DNA of 52,150 bases, from the NCBI GenBank assembly GCA_024684035.1, contig JAIKXQ010000090.1, positions 1 to 52,150 of the forward strand, in the 5' to 3' direction. The DNA is from Eubacterium sp. (GTDB lineage: Bacteria; Bacillota; Clostridia; Lachnospirales; Lachnospiraceae). The notes beneath the pieces are model-generated. The model was given only the letters and a program-made list of their open reading frames with translations, was not told the DNA's origin and did not search any database. The stretch's first letter is position 1. Each line of letters starts with the position of its first letter. The translations under genes were made by a program, and so were the position numbers. Of this stretch, positions 17,720 through 25,433 are shown in pieces.

Positions 17720-18529
17720 CTATGAGGTCGGCTGTCCGTCGATTCCCTCTGTGTCTTCCGGCACGTCCTCTCCGGCAAGTTTCAGAATATCCTGCGCCTC
17801 TTCCTCTGTGATGTTCATAAAATCAGCCACTTCATCGAGATAGACTTTCCGTCCGTATTCCTCTTTGAGTGTGGAAACTCCGTCCTTGAGTTCTTCGACT
17901 TTCTCAACCATTCTCTGATCTCTGGTGCGGACGTCTTTCTGCTCCTCGATCATCGCCGAGATGCAGTCACGGATCTGCGCCATCAAATGCGTGCGGATAT
18001 CCGCCTCACCGGCCACCATGGAGGCGTCCATGCGGTCGAGTCCCAGAACCACCTGGAGGCTTCCCTCCTGAATAACATCTGAGAGATGTACCCCCGGAAC
18101 ATACAGAGCTTTCGCTTCATCTACAATCGCCGGAAGCATCAGCTCCGCGATTCTTCTCTTTGCCGTCGGATCACCGGCACGCAGACGCTGAGTCAATGCT
18201 TCCCACTCGCCGTCACCGGCCCGGGGTATCTGACAAATCTCTTCCATATAGGAATCGAGCCAGCGCTGTTCCTCTTCGGACCAGAGCACCTCTCCTTCTT
18301 TTCTCTCCGGAAGGGGATCCTTCTTCACATATCCCTCAACCACGACGCGTCTCGACAGGAGAAAATCGAAAACCAGATTCATCTGTTCTTCTGTCAGATC
18401 ATCCTCCTGAAAAAAGCTTTCCACTTCCGCCTTTCCCATGTGATAATCCTGATCAACTGCCTGATCCAGAATGTTCTGCAGCTTTCTTCTGAATTTCATA
18501 GGATCCATTGTCGTTTTCTTATCGCTCAT
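17720..18529 (-). CDS. sigma-70-like protein lacking region 4, function unknown
   Basis: 269 residues, acidic and soluble. Residues 15-67 resemble sigma region 1.1 (EEQMNLVFDFLLSRRVVVEG). Residues 105-167 resemble regions 1.2-2.2 (RAGDPTAKRRIAELMLPAIV, then SDVIQEGSLQVVLGLDRMD). Residues 225-252 resemble region 3 (LDEVADFMNITEEEAQDIL). The aromatic -10-reading segment of regions 2.3-2.4 is not conserved and region 4 is absent. The start was set at MSDKK because AGGAG precedes that ATG; an in-frame upstream start would overlap the preceding gene. It follows the trigger-factor-like lipoprotein gene by 25 bp. It may bind core RNA polymerase without acting as a normal sigma factor. The sigma relationship is inferred by eye. 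Confidence 0.6.
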   Translation of the reverse strand: MSDKKTTMDPMKFRRKLQNILDQAVDQDYHMGKAEVESFFQEDDLTEEQMNLVFDFLLSRRVVVEGYVKKDPLPERKEGEVLWSEEEQRWLDSYMEEICQIPRAGDGEWEALTQRLRAGDPTAKRRIAELMLPAIVDEAKALYVPGVHLSDVIQEGSLQVVLGLDRMDASMVAGEADIRTHLMAQIRDCISAMIEEQKDVRTRDQRMVEKVEELKDGVSTLKEEYGRKVYLDEVADFMNITEEEAQDILKLAGEDVPEDTEGIDGQPTS

Positions 18530-18554
18530 ATATCTCTCCTGTTTATCCCTCGGA

Positions 18555-19748
18555 TCAGGACTCAGAGCTGGAGGACACCTCATTATCCGTGCTTGTCTTC
18601 TTCTCTACCGTGATCTTTGCATAGCTGAGGATCTTGTTTACGGCCATCTGTGTGAGTACGTACTGTTCCACGTCCTCTTCGCCGTTCTGTTCTTTCAGCT
18701 CTTCCTCCGTCATATCAAAAGTCTCTGCAACCTTCTGCAACTCTTCCTTGTACTCAGCGCTTCCCACTTTCAGTTCCTCTGCCTCACAGAGCGCCTCAAG
18801 CAGAATGCGGCTCTGAGCGATGGTATATCCGTACTGCTTCTTCTGGGCAGCAAGATTGTCCTGTGTCATTCCTGCGGAAACGAGGTAGTCATCCAGGGAC
18901 AGACCGTAACCTTCAGCAGCACTCTTAAGTCTCTCCTCGTATTCTTTCTCTGCATCCTCCTCATATTTCTTCGGAAGTTTGTAGTACTTGCTGGAATTTA
19001 CAATTCTCTGCCATACCTCTGCGCGAAGCTCGTCTTCGTTGTTGTTATTATCCTGAGCCTGAAGTTCTTTGCGTCTCGCAGCCCTGTACTCCTCAACCGT
19101 ATTGACGCCCTCTTCTTTGCGGTTCTTCACCCACTCGTCTGTGAGCTGGGAGGCTCTCTTAATGGAATTAACCGTTACGGTAAATACAGCCTCCTTGCCG
19201 GCAACTGCGCTGGCAGAATAATCATCCGGGAATTTCACCTTGATATCCTTGGTCTCACCCTTTTTCATGCCTACCACACCGGTCTCGAAGCCATCGATAA
19301 ACTGTCCGGATCCAAGAAGAAGATCCGCGTTATCACTGGTTCCTCCGGAGAATTCCTCTCCGTCAATCTTGCCCACATAGGCCATGTTTACGGTATCGCC
19401 CAACTGAGCAGTGGCATTCTCATCCTGTACTTCTGTCTGGCTAAGCATGGTCTGAATATAAGCCTCTACTTCGGCATCTGTGACGATGGTTTCTGTCTTC
19501 GTAAGTTTATATCCCTTGTAGTTTCCGAGTTTTATACACTCAGAGAGTTTATAGTCCCCTTCAATCAACGGGAGCTTGTAGAGTTCCTCCAGCTGATTGG
19601 ACGTAGAAACGGTTTCCGATCCCGAACTCACAGCCTCCACCGGAACAGACGCAACAGATGATGTTGATGTCGCCTCCGTGTTTCCGCATGCTGTCATTGA
19701 TGCTGCCATAAGCAGGCTCATAACCATTGCTGCAATTCTTCTTTTCAT
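18555..19748 (-). CDS. FKBP/trigger-factor-like peptidyl-prolyl isomerase lipoprotein
   Basis: 397-residue predicted surface lipoprotein. The signal peptide ends at lipobox MTACG (Cys21), followed by a Ser/Thr/Val linker. Residues 95-200 form an FKBP-type domain (AQLGDTVNMAYVGKIDGEEF, then GSGQFIDGFETGVVGMKKGE). Residues 205-385 resemble the helical C-terminal arm of trigger factor (DEWVKNRKEEGVNTVEEYR). The ribosome-binding domain of true trigger factor is missing, so it is likely a foldase or chaperone for exported proteins. The start follows AAAGGGGAAAGTTTTAT. The sigma-like gene follows 25 bp later and is probably cotranscribed. Residues 388-397 are a Ser-rich tail. Confidence 0.85.
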   Translation of the reverse strand: MKRRIAAMVMSLLMAASMTACGNTEATSTSSVASVPVEAVSSGSETVSTSNQLEELYKLPLIEGDYKLSECIKLGNYKGYKLTKTETIVTDAEVEAYIQTMLSQTEVQDENATAQLGDTVNMAYVGKIDGEEFSGGTSDNADLLLGSGQFIDGFETGVVGMKKGETKDIKVKFPDDYSASAVAGKEAVFTVTVNSIKRASQLTDEWVKNRKEEGVNTVEEYRAARRKELQAQDNNNNEDELRAEVWQRIVNSSKYYKLPKKYEEDAEKEYEERLKSAAEGYGLSLDDYLVSAGMTQDNLAAQKKQYGYTIAQSRILLEALCEAEELKVGSAEYKEELQKVAETFDMTEEELKEQNGEEDVEQYVLTQMAVNKILSYAKITVEKKTSTDNEVSSSSES

Positions 19749-19867
19749 ATAAAACTTTCCCCTTTCACACTATATAAAGCGAAGCACTCAGGTACGACGG
19801 GCACATAAGCCCCCTTGTACCGTACGGCCAAACGCTGATTCTTACGCTTGCCCGGGTCATCCTCCAT

Positions 19868-21394
19868 TTACATATTCATGACCTCTCCATATGCTTCTTT
19901 GTTATGTATTTCATGCATTCCCTGCCGCACATAATCTTCCCTGGTCTGCAGCCAGCTGCGGCTTCCCGAGTCATCCACACAATAGTAGATAAAGCCCAGT
20001 TTCTTCAGATATGCAAACTTGTCATTGTCGCTCTGATATTCAGACCATCCGTCCAGATCACCTCCGTGGGGGAGGAGCTGTACGTCCGTCTCTCCGAGCA
20101 TCTTACCAACTCTGTCTTTCCATAAATCCGCGTCTTTTTTTACGATGGACGCCTCACTGGCATAACTGATATCTGCATAGGTGGAGCTGGCAAAAGTCCA
20201 TCCCTCTTCCTGCAGTTTTTTGATCAGCTTCTGCACTTTCTCCTTGTCGTCAGAGTGCGTCTTCTCTGCCTGTTTCTGACACTCCTCCACCGTAGACGCA
20301 TATTCTTTTGCAGAGACATTCGCGCTGCCGACTTCGGATGTCGATGCGAAAACCGCTTCCTCACCTGCGTCAGGCGCTTCCATCCCGGTCTCATCTCCGG
20401 AATTCTGCACATCTGCTCCGTTCTCCGGCATGATTCCGTCTTTTGCTACCACAGGGGTCTCGCTGCCATCCTCTTCGCCCGCATGGATCACAGTCCCCTC
20501 CGGTACGCTCTCCCGGTTAATAATACTGACAACGTCAGGATCTGCATAAATCTTGTATCCAAAAAGTCCTTCCGTTCCCGTAAGCCCGATGATACCTCTG
20601 GCACCGTTGAAAGAAAAATCCGGATGCTTCTCGATAAAATCATCGACACAGCTCACGACATCGACCGCACCGCTGACCGGCTGTCCATCGGGATTCACAT
20701 ACGTGTTCACACATCTTCCGCTGTCATCAATGTACATATCCCTGGCGTGCTGATGATCTGTGGGATCATACTGCAGACCGGCTTCCGAAATAATCAATGG
20801 TTTCTTTCCCTGCGGGATCGCAATCTTCCCCGCATCGTCGCCGTCCTCTCCGGAGGTCGTTATGCTGTGAATGTCCACGAGAACATAATCCCTTCCATAG
20901 AGATCACCCAGAATATCCTGAAATTCCTGAACAGTCAGCGTCGGCATATTCTTCAGAATACCGTCTTCGGAAGTATCCGTAACATCTCCCGCAATCGTAA
21001 TGTTCTCTGTGGCATCCGGGATTCCGTTCTGATTCAGGTCTTCATCCGGCTGGCCGTCCCCATCCAGATCCACCGCGCTTCCGAAAGTCTGATCCAGCGT
21101 AAGCACCGGGAAATTCAGATGAAGGATTTCTTCTGCGGAACAAGTCACCGTATCTTCCGGCAACGCCGCTGCCTTCTTGTTACGATTCCGGACCGTGGCT
21201 GTTTTCACCTTTGAGACAATGGATGACACGGCGACGATGCCGATCACTGCCACAAGAACCACGAGACCGAGTCTGATAAGCTTTTTAATTTTTCGTCTGC
21301 GCTTTCTTCGGAGGCGCATCTCCTTTTTCATGCGAAGCCTCCTCATATATGCCAGTCGTTCCTGCTCCGTCGCAAACACCAAGTTCTCCGCCAT
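19868..21394 (-). CDS. membrane-anchored NodB-fold (CE4) protein, probably catalytically inactive
   Basis: 508 residues: a very basic cytoplasmic head (residues 1-38), one TM segment (about 39-62), and an extracellular part. An Asp/Gly-rich calcium-type loop (DLDGDGQPDEDLNQNG) lies near residues 112-130. The rest aligns with clostridial polysaccharide deacetylases (VDDFIEKHPDFSFNGARGII, then EEGWTFAS). Where active members have a SFDD-type Asp pair, this one has SEAG. Where they have the metal-binding SHT(W)GH, it has SSTYAD. The later PHGGDL motif survives. So the fold is kept but the metal and catalytic residues are lost, suggesting binding rather than catalysis. Start ATG at 21394 follows GGGGGGC. 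The 119-bp gap to the next gene shows no clear terminator. Confidence 0.75.
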   Translation of the reverse strand: MAENLVFATEQERLAYMRRLRMKKEMRLRRKRRRKIKKLIRLGLVVLVAVIGIVAVSSIVSKVKTATVRNRNKKAAALPEDTVTCSAEEILHLNFPVLTLDQTFGSAVDLDGDGQPDEDLNQNGIPDATENITIAGDVTDTSEDGILKNMPTLTVQEFQDILGDLYGRDYVLVDIHSITTSGEDGDDAGKIAIPQGKKPLIISEAGLQYDPTDHQHARDMYIDDSGRCVNTYVNPDGQPVSGAVDVVSCVDDFIEKHPDFSFNGARGIIGLTGTEGLFGYKIYADPDVVSIINRESVPEGTVIHAGEEDGSETPVVAKDGIMPENGADVQNSGDETGMEAPDAGEEAVFASTSEVGSANVSAKEYASTVEECQKQAEKTHSDDKEKVQKLIKKLQEEGWTFASSTYADISYASEASIVKKDADLWKDRVGKMLGETDVQLLPHGGDLDGWSEYQSDNDKFAYLKKLGFIYYCVDDSGSRSWLQTREDYVRQGMHEIHNKEAYGEVMNM

Positions 21395-21451
21395 ATCTTC
21401 AAGCCCCCCGTCTCATCGATCCACCCCATCGACGATTTCTGCTTCAAAGAA

Positions 21452-21485
21452 GAGAATGCATCCTCTTTCACGCGGATGCATTCTC
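21452..21485. other. 12-bp inverted repeat in a divergent intergenic region
   Basis: GAGAATGCATCC (21452-21463) and GGATGCATTCTC (21474-21485), perfect arms with a 10-nt centre. It lies between the divergent starts at 21394 and 21618. It could be a leader hairpin of the NodB-like gene or an operator; neither strand has a good T-run. Confidence 0.55.
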
Positions 21486-21541
21486 CCTTGTAATCATACT
21501 CCAATCAACCTTTTTTCGCAACCTGCTCCCCCGAAAAACCG

Positions 21542-21570
21542 TTGCCTTTTGGATGCCGCAATGCTATTAT
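21542..21570 (+). promoter_or_regulatory. promoter of the small membrane protein at 21618
   Basis: TTGCCT (21542-21547), 17-nt spacer, TATTAT (21565-21570). The start codon is about 40 nt past the predicted transcription start. Confidence 0.65.
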
Positions 21571-21617
21571 TATGTAATGGTTAGATAGACAAGTTTTACT
21601 ATTAAGGAGGAACCGTC

Positions 21618-22091
21618 ATGCCCTGGTGGGGAGTGTTGATTATCATCGCCGTTATCGTGGCCGCTGCAGGAGCAGCATTGTACTTTATTGGAAAGAAGAC
21701 TGAGAAGAAACAGGCCGAGCAGCAGGCGCAGATCGAAGCAGCCAAACAGAATGTAACGCTTCTCGTTATCGATAAAAAGAAAGTGAAACTCAAAGACGCA
21801 GGTTTCCCTGACATTGTTCTTCAGCAGACACCGAAGCTTTTCAGAGGAAGAAAATTCTACGTAGTCAAAGGTCGTGTGAACACAGGCCGCGGCGCAATGG
21901 TTTCCTCTTTTATCTGTGACAAGGACGTCTTCGAAATCATTCCTGTAAAGAAGGAAGTAAAAGCTACCGTAAGTGGTCTCTACATCACCTCGGTGAAGGC
22001 AATCCGCGGATCTCTGGAGACACCCGCAAAGTCCAAAAAGAAGAGCAGCAAGCTTGAGGAACTTCTCCGCAAGGGACGCGGCGAAGCGTAA
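21618..22091 (+). CDS. single-pass membrane protein of unknown function
   Basis: 157 residues. One N-terminal TM segment (residues 3-24, WWGVLIIIAVIVAAAGAALY) is followed by a Lys/Gln-rich coiled-coil stretch (KKTEKKQAEQQAQIEAAKQN). A soluble basic domain then opens TLLVIDKKKVKLKDAGFPDI, and the C-terminal tail is Lys/Ser-rich. I do not recognise a named family. The topology suggests a membrane-tethered cytoplasmic domain. The start ATG follows AAGGAGGAACCGTC. It is monocistronic, with its own promoter and a strong bidirectional terminator shared with the convergent suf operon. Confidence 0.8.
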   Translation: MPWWGVLIIIAVIVAAAGAALYFIGKKTEKKQAEQQAQIEAAKQNVTLLVIDKKKVKLKDAGFPDIVLQQTPKLFRGRKFYVVKGRVNTGRGAMVSSFICDKDVFEIIPVKKEVKATVSGLYITSVKAIRGSLETPAKSKKKSSKLEELLRKGRGEA

Positions 22092-22148
22092 AAAAATTGA
22101 AAGAATATCCTGTGACACAAGGATCTTAAGGATATAAAAACGGAATTG

Positions 22149-22193
22149 AATAAGAAAGACCCGGATGCATGAAGCGCCCGGGTCTTTCTTATT
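22149..22193. terminator. bidirectional terminator between convergent genes
   Basis: Perfect 16-bp arms at 22149-22164 (AATAAGAAAGACCCGG) and 22178-22193, loop 13 nt. T-rich sequence flanks the stem on both strands, so it can end both the 21618 gene and the suf operon. Confidence 0.85.
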
Positions 22194-22197
22194 CTTC

Positions 22198-22674
22198 TTA
22201 TTCTTCTGTCTTCTTCTCAATCCCCTCGTCCAGGCGGAAGTTTCCTTCCTCCTTGGAGCGGATTTCCAGATCAATTCTACAATCAGCCGAGTATGCCTGA
22301 TCCACGCTCAGAGAATATTCCACATGAAACAGAATTCTGTTTTCTTCTTCCTCCAGCGAAAATCCTGTGGCCGCCAGTCCCATATCAATGACACCCAGGG
22401 GAGTCATATAGGAAGCACTTGTCTTCTTTCCTTCCTCAAAGATCATCTCGACGTTGATCAGCCCCTTCTTGTGCACCTGCAGTCTGTCGGGTCTGAACTT
22501 GATGATATTGTGCGTCGATCCGCTGAAGCCCTCCACCAGCTCATCGTAGATGAGATAGTGGGTTCCGTTCTTGAAATAATACTGTCCTCCGGTCACTACA
22601 GCGACCGGTTCCGGTTCTCCGTCTTCCTGCATGAACTGAAAACCGGTGAGTGAGATAATCACATCCTTTGTCAT
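22198..22674 (-). CDS. DUF1934 (YwiB-like) beta-barrel protein
   Basis: 158 residues, cytosolic, lipocalin-like small barrel by family. It opens with DVIISLTGFQ and has the conserved segment VVTGGQYYFKNGTHYLIYDE plus an internal MTPLGVIDMG. Family function is unknown. The ATG overlaps the sufU stop codon (ATGA), indicating translational coupling and expression as the last gene of the suf operon. That location is unusual for ywiB homologues and could hint at a link to Fe-S biology, but it may simply be read-through. Confidence 0.8.
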   Translation of the reverse strand: MTKDVIISLTGFQFMQEDGEPEPVAVVTGGQYYFKNGTHYLIYDELVEGFSGSTHNIIKFRPDRLQVHKKGLINVEMIFEEGKKTSASYMTPLGVIDMGLAATGFSLEEEENRILFHVEYSLSVDQAYSADCRIDLEIRSKEEGNFRLDEGIEKKTEE

Positions 22675-23132
22675 GGATGAATCTGCTTGAATCCCTTCTT
22701 TGCCTTGTCAGGATCATCAATGATCTCCTGCATGGTGTGCCAGCCGAGAACCGCGCATTTTACTCGTGCAGGCATATGCGAGATATCTTCAAGCACACCG
22801 GCTTCTTCCAGCTCATCTCTCTCTTCGTCCGTGATTTTTCCCTTGATCATCCGGAGAAAAATCTCTGCCAGACGCTTCGCGTCATCTGTCGTTCTTCCGA
22901 TTACCAGATCCAGCATCATATCCGCGGAGGCCTGTGAAATCGCACAGCCGTCACCGACATATGCCCCGTCGATAATTTTTCCATCCTCTACTTTCAGCTT
23001 CAGGATGATGTCGTCACCACAACTGGGATTCACTCCCTCGAGCTCGAAATTCGCATCCTCAAGCTCATGTTTGTGAGCCGGATGCAGATTGTGCTCGGTG
23101 AGAATCTCGTTATAAAAGGTGTTATTCTGCAT
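22671..23132 (-). CDS. sufU: SufU-type Fe-S assembly / sulfur-transfer protein
   Basis: 153 residues, NifU-N/IscU fold. Zinc and sulfur ligands are visible: Cys in NPSCGDDI, Asp and Cys in VGDGCAISQAS, and a late Cys in KCAVLGWH. In Gram-positive bacteria SufU accepts sulfur from SufS for SufBCD. The 18-21-residue insert between the second and third Cys typical of SufU is present (around GKITDEERDELEEAG). The start ATG follows AAAGGATATGGGTT and overlaps the end of sufS by 11 nt. Confidence 0.95.
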   Translation of the reverse strand: MQNNTFYNEILTEHNLHPAHKHELEDANFELEGVNPSCGDDIILKLKVEDGKIIDGAYVGDGCAISQASADMMLDLVIGRTTDDAKRLAEIFLRMIKGKITDEERDELEEAGVLEDISHMPARVKCAVLGWHTMQEIIDDPDKAKKGFKQIHP

Positions 23133-24357
23133 AACCCATATCCTTTCTGACAGTTTTCAAAGCTTCAATCAGTCTGTCGACCTCAGCCTCTGTGTTGTAG
23201 AAACACAGACTGGCTCTGGATGTCGACAGCGTATTCAGGTATTTCATCAGCGGCTGAGCGCAGTGATGTCCTGCCCGGACATCGATATGACAGGAGTCCA
23301 GAATCGCAGCGATGTCGTGGGGATGCACGCCGTCAACCTTGAAGGTGAGGATTCCGTGATGCTCCTCCGGCTTTTCCGAACCGATGATGTGCACGTAAGG
23401 AAGTTCCTTCATCTTCTCCATGGCGTAGGCGGTCAGATGCTCCTCTCTCTCTACAATGCGATCCCAGCCGATCTTCTTATAAAAATCGATGGCCGCGTGA
23501 AGTCCCACGGCGCCTCCGGCATTTACCGTTCCCGCCTCAAATTTATGAGGAAGTTCCGCATAGGTCGCTCCCTCCAAAGTTACATATTCAATCATCTCGC
23601 CGCCGAAAAGGAAAGGCTGCATCTTATCAAGAATTTCTCTCTTCCCGTAGAGGACACCGATTCCCATGGGCGCCAGCATCTTGTGTCCGGAGAAGGCAAG
23701 GAAGTCCACATCCAGATCCTGCACATCCACCGGCATATGCGGAACACTCTGTGCTCCGTCACAGACGAACACAGCACCTGCCTCATGGGCAATCTGTGCA
23801 AAGCGCTTGATGGGATTCTCTCTTCCGAGGACGTTGGACACCTGCGTCATGCAGACCAGCTTTGTCTTCGGTGTGATTGCCGCACGGAAGACCTCTTCTG
23901 TAATCAGTCCCGTCTTGTCCGGCTCAATGTAGCGGATCACGGCACCGGTGCGCTTGCAGGCCTGCTGCCAGGGAAGCATATTGCTGTGATGCTCCATGAT
24001 TGTAACAACCACTTCGTCCCCCGGTTGAAGATGATCGGCTGTCCAGGCATATCCAACCAGATTCAGGCTCTCCGATGCATTTCTTGTAAAAATGATCTCC
24101 TCTGTACTGCCGGCGTTGATGAATTCCCGCACAGCTTCTCTGGCATCTTCATAGTCATCCGTAGCCGCGATACTCAGTCCGTAGAGTCCCCGGAGGGGAT
24201 TCGCGTTGTGCTTCTGATAATATTCGTTTACCGCGTCGATCACGCACTGAGGTTTCTGAGTCGTAGCCGCGTTGTCAAGATAAGCCTCGTCATCCCGAAT
24301 CAACGGAAAGTTTTTCCTGATCTCTGCATCTTCAAGCAGTCTCTCCTTCTTCGTCAT
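23122..24357 (-). CDS. sufS: cysteine desulfurase (group II)
   Basis: PLP enzyme removing sulfur from cysteine for Fe-S assembly. The PLP lysine lies in FSGHKMLAPMGIG and the catalytic persulfide Cys in RAGHHCAQP near residue 362. YLDNAATTQKP marks the N-terminus. I chose the ATG at 24357 (MTKKERLLEDAE), with GGAGG and an 8-nt spacer. The ATG at 24363 sits only 2 nt from GGAGG, and the longer frame to 24408 has no such site. The start lies inside the end of sufD (26-nt overlap), and sufU overlaps its end, so sufD-sufS-sufU are tightly coupled. Confidence 0.96.
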   Translation of the reverse strand: MTKKERLLEDAEIRKNFPLIRDDEAYLDNAATTQKPQCVIDAVNEYYQKHNANPLRGLYGLSIAATDDYEDAREAVREFINAGSTEEIIFTRNASESLNLVGYAWTADHLQPGDEVVVTIMEHHSNMLPWQQACKRTGAVIRYIEPDKTGLITEEVFRAAITPKTKLVCMTQVSNVLGRENPIKRFAQIAHEAGAVFVCDGAQSVPHMPVDVQDLDVDFLAFSGHKMLAPMGIGVLYGKREILDKMQPFLFGGEMIEYVTLEGATYAELPHKFEAGTVNAGGAVGLHAAIDFYKKIGWDRIVEREEHLTAYAMEKMKELPYVHIIGSEKPEEHHGILTFKVDGVHPHDIAAILDSCHIDVRAGHHCAQPLMKYLNTLSTSRASLCFYNTEAEVDRLIEALKTVRKDMGYAE

Positions 24358-25423
24358 CTTCATTACCTCCCCCAACGTATTCGCTGATCTCTGCCCGGGT
24401 TCTGTCATCCGGAATCAGTCGAATCGTTGCATCGATTCTGGCCTTGGCCATCATCTCATAAATTGTTTCCTTGTCCATTCCTCTGGATTCCATGTAGAAC
24501 ATGAGATTCTCATCCAGTCGTCCGATAGTCGCACCGTGGTTACCAACCACATCCTCCTCTGTACAGAGAATCAGCGGAATCGTCTGGTTGTGAACACCTT
24601 CATCCATAAGAAGTACATCCTCAGCCTCGTTTCCCACAGCACCCTTCGCACCTTTCTTCAGATCGATGGTCGCTCTCAGGATCTTCGACGCACTGTCGCG
24701 GAGCACGCCGTTGACAATGATTTCACTCTCTGTCTTGCGGCCGGTGTGATTCGCAAAATTATTGATATCCAGATGACGGCTTCCGCTGACGCGGTAGGCA
24801 AGATTGTTCTTCAGAGAGCTCTTGAAGCCCTCCAGATCAATCTGATATCCCTGATATACATTTCCACCGTCCAGCACCAGCTGAATCAGTTCGATTCTCG
24901 CGCTGTCGTCAACTTTTCCTCCGAGATCATTCACAATTGTGAACGCATCGCCAACCCGGACAATCTGTACCAGCTTCAGCACAGCATTCTCCTTCAGGTC
25001 CACCTTTGTCTGGACACAGGCGCTTCCCGCTGCCCCCTCCTCAGAGGTGTAGTCCATCACAACCGTGAGTTCGCTGTTTTTCTCCGCGATCAGATCTACG
25101 CGGTTCAGGGTATCCCCGTCCTTCGCGAACTTGTATTTCAGACGGAGTGTATCCGGGATCGACTTTCCTGCCGGAACGGTATAGACAGTTGTTCCGATTC
25201 CGGATGCGGCGACAGCCTCACCGAAGGCCTTTCCCGCTCCGGTTGCCTGCGTCCCCAGAAGATCCGCTGCCTCTTCCTGCTCTGTCACGCCCTCCGGTAT
25301 CTCTTTCTGTACTGCCGCGCTTTCCGCAGGAGAAAAATCCTCCAGGGAGGCCTCATTCATCTTCAGCCAGTACCAGGTAATTGCCGGCAGACGGTTTAAT
25401 TTCAATTCTCTCTCTTCGCTCAT
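24332..25423 (-). CDS. sufD: Fe-S cluster scaffold subunit SufD
   Basis: 363-residue subunit of the SufBC2D scaffold. The beta-helix core shows NFANHTGRKTESEIIVNGVL, and the C-terminal family motif region reads VVGNHGATIGRLDENLMFYM. It is shorter than SufB and lacks SufB's N-terminal extension. The start ATG follows AAGGAGGCAGAC, 10 bp after sufB, and the end overlaps sufS. Confidence 0.95.
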   Translation of the reverse strand: MSEERELKLNRLPAITWYWLKMNEASLEDFSPAESAAVQKEIPEGVTEQEEAADLLGTQATGAGKAFGEAVAASGIGTTVYTVPAGKSIPDTLRLKYKFAKDGDTLNRVDLIAEKNSELTVVMDYTSEEGAAGSACVQTKVDLKENAVLKLVQIVRVGDAFTIVNDLGGKVDDSARIELIQLVLDGGNVYQGYQIDLEGFKSSLKNNLAYRVSGSRHLDINNFANHTGRKTESEIIVNGVLRDSASKILRATIDLKKGAKGAVGNEAEDVLLMDEGVHNQTIPLILCTEEDVVGNHGATIGRLDENLMFYMESRGMDKETIYEMMAKARIDATIRLIPDDRTRAEISEYVGGGNEDDEEGETA

Positions 25424-25433
25424 GTCTGCCTCC

